Positions 1 to 4,881 of a stretch of DNA of 6,190 bases are shown one piece after another. The position numbers were made by a program, and so were the translations under genes. The notes under the pieces were generated by a model. It saw nothing but the letters and a program-made list of their open reading frames with translations, was not told the origin of the DNA and did not search any database. The number at the start of each line of letters is the position of its first letter. Within the stretch, counting starts at the first letter, position 1. The stretch comes from an uncultured Alphaproteobacteria bacterium (GTDB lineage Bacteria; Pseudomonadota; Alphaproteobacteria; CAAHEQ01; UBA3637): the NCBI GenBank assembly GCA_947305835.1, contig CAMZEQ010000048.1:1-6190 (forward strand), written 5' to 3'.

Positions 1-88
1 CGTTAAAGAATAAAATTTTTATAAATCTTTTAAAAACGAATTCGTTGGGTGCTTTTTCGGATAGATTTTTGCTTGCCTTTTGTTTCAT
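1..88 (-). CDS. Possible start of a leftward gene, unknown product (partial, tentative)
   Basis: On the minus strand an ATG at 88-86 opens a frame that stays open to the left edge, giving about 29 residues: a lysine-rich start (MKQKASKNLSEK), then a more hydrophobic stretch (FIKILFF) that could begin a membrane segment. A weak Shine-Dalgarno-like AAGG lies about 10 nt upstream. The fragment is too short to assign to a family. The complementary plus strand also has an open frame (3-98, ending TAA) with no start in the window, so openness alone proves little in such AT-rich sequence. If real, the gene would diverge from the small gene at 109 with only 20 bp between start codons. Confidence 0.25.
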   Translation of the reverse strand, partial: MKQKASKNLSEKAPNEFVFKRFIKILFFN

Positions 89-101
89 AATCGGCTAACC
101 T
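73..101 (+). promoter_or_regulatory. Weak candidate promoter for the small gene and murA
   Basis: A TTGCCT hexamer (73-78) lies 17 bp from TAACCT (96-101), a poor -35/-10 pair whose predicted start would fall at the ATG at 109. A better -10 match, CATAAT (86-91), has no convincing -35 box but would start transcription near 98. The gene at 109 has no purine-rich Shine-Dalgarno, so a leaderless or very short leader is possible. A promoter must exist near here if 109-1505 is the start of a unit, but which element is used cannot be settled by eye. Confidence 0.25.
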
Positions 102-108
102 TGTTCCC

Positions 109-264
109 ATGACGGATACTTTGGAAAAACAGATAGATGTAAACTTAAATCTTTCGGGTAAGAAACGCGAAAAATTTGTGCGTGAAGCTCGGGCTTTGCG
201 GTCTAATATTCAATTACGCCAAAAACAAAAAAAGGAAAGAATCAAATGTATGCATTCAAAATAA
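109..264 (+). CDS. Small basic protein of 51 residues upstream of murA, unknown function
   Basis: The ATG at 109 opens a 51-codon frame ending TAA at 262-264. The product is strongly basic and probably helical: MTDTLEKQ, then GKKREKFVREARALRSN, then a K/Q/R-rich tail (RQKQKKERIK). It has no signal peptide, membrane segment or cysteine motif. Its last 19 nt overlap the start of murA in another frame, and the murA Shine-Dalgarno (AGGAAAG, 233-239) lies inside it, an arrangement that favours translational coupling. From memory, short 'REARALRxNLxRRKxQ' proteins occur just upstream of murA in several alphaproteobacteria; I could not verify that. Function is unknown. RNA binding is one possibility from the charge, but nothing here demonstrates it. 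The gene itself has no visible Shine-Dalgarno. Confidence 0.6.
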   Translation: MTDTLEKQIDVNLNLSGKKREKFVREARALRSNIQLRQKQKKERIKCMHSK

Positions 265-1505
265 CCGGTGGAAAAAAATTATCAGGAAGCGTAGAAATTC
301 AATCGGCAAAGAATGCGTTGTTGCCGTTAATGATTTGCACCTTATTAACTGAGGAACCTATTATTTTGCATAAAGTTTCATTGTTATCGGATGTCAAAAC
401 ATTGATGCAATTGTTGGAATCTTTGGGAACAGTGATTACGGTGGATGGGGATACGATGACCCTTCAAACCCCTGAAATCAAAACGACTTTAGCTTCCTAT
501 GATTATATTTCAAAAATGCGTGCGGGTTTTTGGGTGTTGGGACCTTTGTTGGCGCGTATGGGGCATGCTGAAGTTTCGTTACCGGGCGGATGTGCCATAG
601 GGGCCAGAGCTTTGGATATTTATATGACAGCTTTAACAGCCATGGGGGCGTCCATTGAAAATGATAACGGTTATATAAAAGCCTGTGGTCATTTGCAAGG
701 AGCAGATATTAATTGTTGGCGTGTGACGGTGGGGGGAACACATAATACCATCATGGCGGCCAGTTTGGCCAAAGGAACAACGGTCATCCATAATGCGGCT
801 TTGGAACCGGAAGTAATGGATTTGATTCAAATGTTGACTCAAATGGGGGCTCGTTTTGAAGGTGTCGGAACGCGGGATTTGGTTATTCACGGGGTTGAAA
901 AATTGCACGGAGCGGAATATACACCGGTTCCCGATCGTATCGAGATGATGACATTTGTGTCGGCAGCAACGATTACAAGATCGCATGTTTTTTTAAAAAA
1001 TGCGCGTTTGGATTTGTGCGAAGCCGAATTGGGTGTTTTTCATGCGGGAAAGGTTAAATTGATCCAAACCGACAAAGGGGTTGATGTTGATGCAACGGAT
1101 GCACAATTGATCGGTTTACCCGTTACGACGGGTCCTTACCCAGAATTTGCCACAGATAATCAATCACTCATGTGTGCGATATTGTCTTTGGCTAAAGGGG
1201 AAAGTATTATCAATGAAAAGATGCATGATAACCGCTTTATGCACGTGCCAGAACTTATGCGTATGGGGGCGAATATTCGTTTGATTGATAATACGCATGC
1301 TTTGATTACCGGTGTGAATCAATTACAGGGCGCAACTGTGATGGCCTCTGATTTACGTGGTGGAGCGGCTTTGGTCGTGGCGGCTTTGGCGGCCGAAGGT
1401 TATTCTACGGTTCAACGAGTTTATCACATTGATCGCGGTTATTATCATTTGGAAGATAAATTAAGGTCATTAGGGGCAGATATCGAACGGATTTGGTTGG
1501 ATTAA
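246..1505 (+). CDS. murA: UDP-N-acetylglucosamine 1-carboxyvinyltransferase (MurA)
   Basis: MurA transfers enolpyruvate from phosphoenolpyruvate to UDP-N-acetylglucosamine, the first committed step of cytoplasmic peptidoglycan precursor synthesis. The product has 419 residues, the usual family length, and aligns by eye with E. coli MurA end to end. The K22-N23 substrate pair lies in SAKNALLPLM. The catalytic loop LPGGCAIGAR carries Cys116, the residue that fosfomycin alkylates; a Cys rather than Asp here predicts fosfomycin sensitivity at the target. Other family landmarks are PDRIE (229-233), the general base Asp304 in FATDNQ, NRFMHVPEL (329-337), SDLRGGAAL (368-375) and Arg397 in YHIDRGY. 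The ATG at 246 is supported by AGGAAAG (233-239) six bases upstream and by the N-terminus fitting the family. It overlaps the small gene before it by 19 nt, and its stop overlaps the stop of convergent rnd. Identification is secure. Confidence 0.98.
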   Translation: MYAFKITGGKKLSGSVEIQSAKNALLPLMICTLLTEEPIILHKVSLLSDVKTLMQLLESLGTVITVDGDTMTLQTPEIKTTLASYDYISKMRAGFWVLGPLLARMGHAEVSLPGGCAIGARALDIYMTALTAMGASIENDNGYIKACGHLQGADINCWRVTVGGTHNTIMAASLAKGTTVIHNAALEPEVMDLIQMLTQMGARFEGVGTRDLVIHGVEKLHGAEYTPVPDRIEMMTFVSAATITRSHVFLKNARLDLCEAELGVFHAGKVKLIQTDKGVDVDATDAQLIGLPVTTGPYPEFATDNQSLMCAILSLAKGESIINEKMHDNRFMHVPELMRMGANIRLIDNTHALITGVNQLQGATVMASDLRGGAALVVAALAAEGYSTVQRVYHIDRGYYHLEDKLRSLGADIERIWLD

Positions 1506-2644
1506 ACAGATCGTACGACCAATGTGTGTTGCTCGGGATCATAAAAAAAGGCCAATTTCCCTTCCATCAGTTTTTTGACTTTTTGACCGAAAAGGCGATA
1601 TCGCCACCCTGTCATAAAAGGTGCATTTTGACCTTTCGCGTAACGTGCCAAATCATCACCGTTTGCCAATAAATAAGCGGCGACCTGTTCTTGTTCGCAA
1701 ACAACATTCAATAACAATTTTAATGCTTCCATCCAACTTTTTTGACTGGCACTCAAATTAATTTTTTCGGGCAAGTGCCATTCTTGAGGTGTTTCTGTTG
1801 CTGTTTTTGATAAAGTCTTTAATAAACTTTTCCCCAGATCTGATTTGGAAAAACCATTGGGTATTGTACGTAAATCTTCCAATTCTTTGGCGTTTTTAGG
1901 GGTTGAGGCGGCAATTTCCAAGATGGCTTCATCGGTCAGGATATATTTTCGTGGCCGATCCTTTTCTTGTGCTGTATTTTCCCGCCATTGACATAAACGT
2001 GCACATAAATGCAGATTTTCTTTCTTTTTAAAAGGAACATGCATTTTCCCCATAATATGGGTTATGTTTGGTTCGTAAAGGTCAGGTCGTGTCAGATGTT
2101 GCATTTCCTCTTGAATCCAATCTAAACGATTGGCCTGACAAATTTCATCCATCATTTTTTGATAAATATCTTGTAATTCCAATACATCATGCAAGGCGTA
2201 TTTTTCTTGTTCCTTACTTAAAGGACGATGGGTCCAATCGGTGATGCGCATACCTTTATCCAATTCGATGCCCGCATAGTCTTTGACCAATTGCTGATAA
2301 CTGACGTTATCGTTATAGCCGCATACCATGGCCCCCACTTGTGTGTCAAAAATAGGTTCCGGCATTTTGTGCATTAAATGATAAAAGATTTCAATATCTT
2401 GACGGCAGGCATGAAAGACTTTAATAATATTTTTATTTTTTAGAATATCAAAGAATGCCGTTAAATCCAAATTTTCGGCCAATGTGTCAATGATCCAAGC
2501 TTTTTTATTCATGCCCACCTGAATCAAACAAAGTACGGGATAATATGTCTTTTCACGAATAAATTCGGTATCAACAGTAATAAAACGTGCGCTTTTTAAT
2601 TTTTCGCACAAAGCATTTAATTTTTCGGTTGTTTTTATCATCAT
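1502..2644 (-). CDS. rnd: Ribonuclease D
   Basis: RNase D is a 3'-to-5' exoribonuclease that trims tRNA precursors and other small RNAs in the cytoplasm. With the ATG at 2644-2642 the product has 380 residues. The DEDDy nuclease core is complete: motif I FITVDTEF with Asp25 and Glu27; motif II KVFHACRQDIEIF with Asp83; motif III YALHD with Tyr149 and Asp153. An HRDC-type helical region follows (about 208-290), then the C-terminal GWRYRLFG (346-353) that I associate with alphaproteobacterial RNase D. An in-frame TTG at 2680 would add 12 lysine-rich residues, but it lies in the predicted -35 box and upstream of the predicted transcription start, so I prefer the tandem ATGATG at 2644/2641. No Shine-Dalgarno is visible, and the -10 box sits 8 nt before the ATG, suggesting a leaderless message. 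It diverges from the cca-like gene and converges on murA with overlapping stops. Confidence 0.95.
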   Translation of the reverse strand: MMIKTTEKLNALCEKLKSARFITVDTEFIREKTYYPVLCLIQVGMNKKAWIIDTLAENLDLTAFFDILKNKNIIKVFHACRQDIEIFYHLMHKMPEPIFDTQVGAMVCGYNDNVSYQQLVKDYAGIELDKGMRITDWTHRPLSKEQEKYALHDVLELQDIYQKMMDEICQANRLDWIQEEMQHLTRPDLYEPNITHIMGKMHVPFKKKENLHLCARLCQWRENTAQEKDRPRKYILTDEAILEIAASTPKNAKELEDLRTIPNGFSKSDLGKSLLKTLSKTATETPQEWHLPEKINLSASQKSWMEALKLLLNVVCEQEQVAAYLLANGDDLARYAKGQNAPFMTGWRYRLFGQKVKKLMEGKLAFFYDPEQHTLVVRSV

Positions 2645-2651
2645 AGAGAAT

Positions 2652-2680
2652 CTTATACGCTTTTTTTTCTTGCGATGCAA
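2652..2680 (-). promoter_or_regulatory. Predicted sigma70-type promoter of rnd (leaderless)
   Basis: Read on the minus strand, TTGCAT (2680-2675) is separated by exactly 17 bp from TATAAG (2657-2652). A start 7-8 nt past the -10 box falls at 2645-2644, where 2644 is the A of the rnd ATG. The -35 box matches the consensus at only the first three positions; the -10 box matches at five of six. The box geometry mirrors that of the opposing promoter about base 2675. Confidence 0.55.
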
Positions 2681-2686
2681 CGAAAA
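2664..2686. repeat. Inverted repeat shared by the two divergent -35 boxes
   Basis: The core is TTGC-GAT-GCAA (2670-2680, centre 2675), flanked symmetrically by TTTT (2664-2667) and AAAA (2683-2686). Each TTGC arm is the first part of the -35 box of one of the divergent promoters. The dyad could simply result from placing two -35 boxes head to head, or it could be an operator for a dimeric regulator. The sequence shows the symmetry but not which explanation is right. Confidence 0.6.
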
Positions 2687-2698
2687 TTTTGATATAAT
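2670..2698 (+). promoter_or_regulatory. Predicted sigma70-type promoter of the cca-like gene (leaderless)
   Basis: TTGCGA (2670-2675, four of six to consensus) is followed after exactly 17 bp by a perfect TATAAT (2693-2698). A start 7 nt beyond the -10 box is base 2705, the A of the ATG. No Shine-Dalgarno exists between the -10 box and the ATG, which fits a leaderless transcript. It would also transcribe the pilin gene 10 nt downstream. Confidence 0.7.
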
Positions 2699-2704
2699 AT
2701 AGAT

Positions 2705-3472
2705 ATGGAAATTTTATGGAACGCAGCGACAATACAAATTTATAAAGCATTGGATGGTCAGGCCCGTTTGGTTGGCGGCTGTATTCGTGATTATCTGTGC
2801 CGTCATCCTATCCACGATCGCGATATGGCGACGCCGCTGGTTCCTGATGTTGTGGAAAAAAAATTGCAAGACGCAGGTATAGATTTTGTTTCTGTCGGTA
2901 AAGCACATGGGACGATCACGGCCAAAATTGGCGGTCAGGCTTATGAAATTACAACGTTGCGTAAAGATGATAAAACGGACGGACGTCACGCTGTTGTCAC
3001 TTGGACAACATCATATAAAACAGATGCAATGCGTCGTGATTTTACGGTGAATGCTTTTTCTGCGGATATTAAAAATAAGATTTTTGATTATACAACAGGG
3101 CGCAGTGATTTGGCGCAGGGGCTTATCCGTTTTATCGGCGATCCCGAAAAAAGAATTACCGAGGATTATCTCAGAATTTTGCGCTATTTTCGTTTTTGGT
3201 CGTCGATCAGCTCTTTGCCGATTGATACCAAAGTAGTGGCTTTATGCGCCGAACATGGGGATGGTTTGAATCAACTGTCGGATGATCGCTTGCGTGATGA
3301 AATGTATCGTATTATTATAACGCCTAAGGCTGAAGAAGCCTTAACGGTCATGAAAAAAGCGGGTTTGTTATCGAATCGTATTTTGGGTATTTCTTTTTCC
3401 AAAAAGCAAAAAGAAGAATTGAAAAAGATGCCCATGCAAAAGGTTTTGAAAAAATTGGGTTTTAAAATATAA
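2705..3472 (+). CDS. cca: Short CCA-adding enzyme / poly(A) polymerase family protein (class II nucleotidyltransferase)
   Basis: Family members add CCA to tRNA 3' ends, or in some cases CC, A or poly(A). The 255-residue product has the class II head and neck: LVGGCIRD (22-29); the metal-binding DxD in HDRDMAT (Asp38, Asp40); YEITTLRKD (80-88) with a likely third carboxylate at Glu81; the RRD motif in RRDFTVNAF (110-118); DxxxGxxDL (128-136); and the EDxxR motif in TEDYLRILR (152-160). LSDDRLRDEMYRII (191-204) is the usual neck helix. The protein then ends in a lysine-rich tail (SKKQKEELKK...GFKI), whereas typical bacterial members have about 400 residues including body and tail domains. The next gene begins 10 nt later, so no missing part lies just downstream. 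Whether it adds CCA, only CC or A, or poly(A) cannot be read from the motifs; facing rnd supports a tRNA role. Translation probably starts leaderless at 2705. Confidence 0.88.
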   Translation: MEILWNAATIQIYKALDGQARLVGGCIRDYLCRHPIHDRDMATPLVPDVVEKKLQDAGIDFVSVGKAHGTITAKIGGQAYEITTLRKDDKTDGRHAVVTWTTSYKTDAMRRDFTVNAFSADIKNKIFDYTTGRSDLAQGLIRFIGDPEKRITEDYLRILRYFRFWSSISSLPIDTKVVALCAEHGDGLNQLSDDRLRDEMYRIIITPKAEEALTVMKKAGLLSNRILGISFSKKQKEELKKMPMQKVLKKLGFKI

Positions 3473-3479
3473 GGGGGGG
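3473..3479 (+). promoter_or_regulatory. Shine-Dalgarno of the pilin gene formed by a run of seven G
   Basis: The bases between the cca-like stop (3470-3472) and the pilin ATG (3483) are seven consecutive G followed by ACT. The G run, with the preceding AA of the stop codon, can pair with the anti-Shine-Dalgarno. A length change in the run would alter strength or spacing but not reading frame. Its position confirms the ATG at 3483. Confidence 0.65.
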
Positions 3480-3482
3480 ACT

Positions 3483-3968
3483 ATGCGAAATCAAATATTA
3501 AAACAATCTCAATCCGGTCGTACCATGGTGGAAATGCTGGGCGTTTTGGGAATTATGGGGATTATTATGTATGGTGCGATTGCCGGTATTAATTACGGTA
3601 TGAGTACCTATAAAATTAACCAGACTTACAATGAGGTTCAAGAGGCAATTCAAGCCATTCAGGATTTATATTCATGGAACCGAAAAATATATCCGACGGG
3701 TGAGTTTACGGATAAAATGTGCGATAATGATATTTTTACCAACTGCGATGGAACTCAGCCGAAAAATCCGTTCGGAGGGGATATAAAGGTTGAAGGTATC
3801 AAAGACGGGGATAGCTTTAAGGTAACCTATAAAAGTGTGGAAAATGCGGATTGTAACCGTTTAAAAGAAATGGAATGGGGCTCAGTTTTGATGGATGAAA
3901 ACAGTTGTTCCGGTACAGCCGTTTTCTGCCCGAAAACAAGGTCAGGTCAAACCGAATGTTCGGATTAA
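3483..3968 (+). CDS. PilS-like type IV pilin / pseudopilin precursor
   Basis: The 161-residue product has a class III (prepilin) signal. A short basic leader (MRNQILKQSQSG) is predicted to be cut after Gly12, leaving R|TMVEMLGVLGIMG with the conserved Glu at mature position 5 (Glu17). One hydrophobic helix spans about 14-36. A soluble head follows, with KNPFGG (94-99), resembling the N-x-[FW]-G-G segment of PilS-type type IVb pilins, and a later aromatic/Cys-containing stretch (FKVTYKSVENADC). The head has six cysteines (80, 88, 124, 142, 149, 159), enough for three disulfides, the last two forming a C-terminal loop. Such subunits are exported, processed by a prepilin peptidase and built into pili or secretion pseudopili. 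No other pilus gene is in the window. It sits 10 nt after the cca-like gene and probably shares its transcript. Fold assignment is firm; major pilin, minor pilin or pseudopilin is undecided. Confidence 0.85.
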   Translation: MRNQILKQSQSGRTMVEMLGVLGIMGIIMYGAIAGINYGMSTYKINQTYNEVQEAIQAIQDLYSWNRKIYPTGEFTDKMCDNDIFTNCDGTQPKNPFGGDIKVEGIKDGDSFKVTYKSVENADCNRLKEMEWGSVLMDENSCSGTAVFCPKTRSGQTECSD

Positions 3969-3970
3969 AA

Positions 3971-3984
3971 GCAAAATATTTTGC
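3971..3984. terminator. Perfect 14-bp palindrome between convergent genes, possible terminator for the leftward operon
   Basis: GCAAAATATTTTGC fills nearly all of the 16 nt between the pilin stop (ends 3968) and the stop of the leftward nucleotidyltransferase gene (starts at 3985). On the minus strand the hairpin is followed directly by TTTT, as in an intrinsic terminator; on the plus strand it is followed by CTATCC with no U run. GGAT (3962-3965) and ATCC (3987-3990) could extend the stem imperfectly. The stem has only two G-C pairs, so termination would be weak. An RNA 3'-end stabiliser or protein site is an alternative. Confidence 0.4.
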
Positions 3985-4881
3985 CTATCCCAATAATTTT
4001 TGAACGACCTTTTTATTTTGTTCTTTAAATCGTGATAATTTTAACAATGCGAACAGCAGCGCCTGTTCATAAAGCGGTAAAGCGCCTGTGTCCAACAAAA
4101 TATCTTCATCGCGTTTCAGATGCATTTTGATGAAAAATCCATCTTTTTCACCGCCATTATCCAAAAAGCTGTTGATGGCATCTACATAAAACCATTCGTG
4201 GCCCCGCTTTAAAATTTGTTCGGAATTTTCTTCCCATTCTTTTTGTAAAGATTGAATTAATTCTTTTGGCAAAACATAAGGGCTGTATCCCCCGATATGA
4301 TTGGCCGGATTTTTGGGTTTTTCAACCAATCTTTTGCCGGTTAAAATGGAATTATTGGATACATCTTCTTTTTCCACTCCGGTTATCAAGATTTGATGTT
4401 CATCTTGAACAAAATCTTCCAATAAGCTTTTTAGATGTGAATTGTTATCATCTTTGGATACGATGATATCATCCGGAAAAATCAAAACGATATGTCGATT
4501 TTGTGATACTTTGCTGGCACAATAAAGTACGTGAGCAGTTCCGACAGGACGATCTTGTAAGACGAATTTTAAATCTGTATCGTTCGGTAAAAAGGTGGAT
4601 TGTAAAACTTCGGCAATTTCCCCTCTGTTTTTATTTTTCAATTTTTCCACGGTTTGATCGTCACGTGCCAGAGCTTTTTTAAATGATTCTATTGTTTCAT
4701 TATCGGAACAAACCAAGGTAATATGTCGCCCGCCGATGCGGATAATTTCCCCCAATACATAGTCAATTAACCGAATGTCGCCAAACGGCATCAAAGATTT
4801 GTGAGCAATGCCTTTGGAATGAGGGAAATTGCGTGTACTGAGCCCCCCACAGGCCAAAACAAATTCAATATTGTTATACAT
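3985..4881 (-). CDS. GalU-like sugar-1-phosphate nucleotidyltransferase
   Basis: The 298-residue product matches the GalU family (UTP-glucose-1-phosphate uridylyltransferase) in length and motif order. These enzymes couple a sugar-1-phosphate to a nucleotide to make an activated sugar for envelope polymers. The N-terminal nucleotide loop is LACGGLSTRNFPHSK (9-23), then HKSLMP (27-32). LQDRPVGTAHVL (108-119) matches GalU's RQG...GLGHAVL; FPDDII (135-140) is the metal-site segment; LVEKP (185-189) holds the conserved Glu-Lys; GGYSPYVLP (197-205) matches GRYVL; VDAI (233-236) matches LTDAI; and LDTG (263-266) matches the YDxG segment. The canonical GxGTR is GLSTR here, with Ser for Gly, and one extra residue seems present before HKSLMP, so the substrate may differ from UDP-glucose. 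AAGGAGG (4893-4887) five bases upstream fixes the ATG at 4881, which abuts the pgeF stop. It is the last gene of the leftward operon. Confidence 0.85.
   Translation of the reverse strand: MYNNIEFVLACGGLSTRNFPHSKGIAHKSLMPFGDIRLIDYVLGEIIRIGGRHITLVCSDNETIESFKKALARDDQTVEKLKNKNRGEIAEVLQSTFLPNDTDLKFVLQDRPVGTAHVLYCASKVSQNRHIVLIFPDDIIVSKDDNNSHLKSLLEDFVQDEHQILITGVEKEDVSNNSILTGKRLVEKPKNPANHIGGYSPYVLPKELIQSLQKEWEENSEQILKRGHEWFYVDAINSFLDNGGEKDGFFIKMHLKRDEDILLDTGALPLYEQALLFALLKLSRFKEQNKKVVQKLLG

Noticed and set aside
35..46. Perfect 12-bp palindrome AACGAATTCGTT
   Set aside because: As a hairpin it leaves only a 4-bp stem around an AATT loop and has no adjacent U run, so it is not a credible terminator. 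Short AT-rich palindromes are expected by chance.
633..986. 117-codon open frame on the minus strand inside murA
   Set aside because: Antisense to a secure, full-length murA. The translation is rich in His, Cys and Arg with no recognisable domain, and no ribosome site was seen.
2645..2680. TTG-initiated N-terminal extension of RNase D (12 residues)
   Set aside because: The TTG falls in the predicted -35 box, the added residues are low-complexity lysine, and the DEDD domain begins normally from the ATG at 2644 or 2641.
2856..2863. Run of eight A in the cca-like gene as a possible slippage site explaining the short protein
   Set aside because: The reading frame and family motifs are continuous on both sides of the run, so no frameshift is needed and the shortening lies at the other end of the protein.
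2714..2989. 91-codon open frame antisense to the cca-like gene
   Set aside because: It lies wholly within a conserved nucleotidyltransferase reading frame and has no family features.
3051..3236. 61-codon plus-strand frame inside the cca-like gene
   Set aside because: Shifted frame across the RRD/EDxxR region. The main frame carries the conserved motifs, so this is a shadow and not the missing C-terminal part.
4266..4466. 66-codon plus-strand frame within the nucleotidyltransferase gene
   Set aside because: Antisense to a gene with clear motifs, with no supporting signal.
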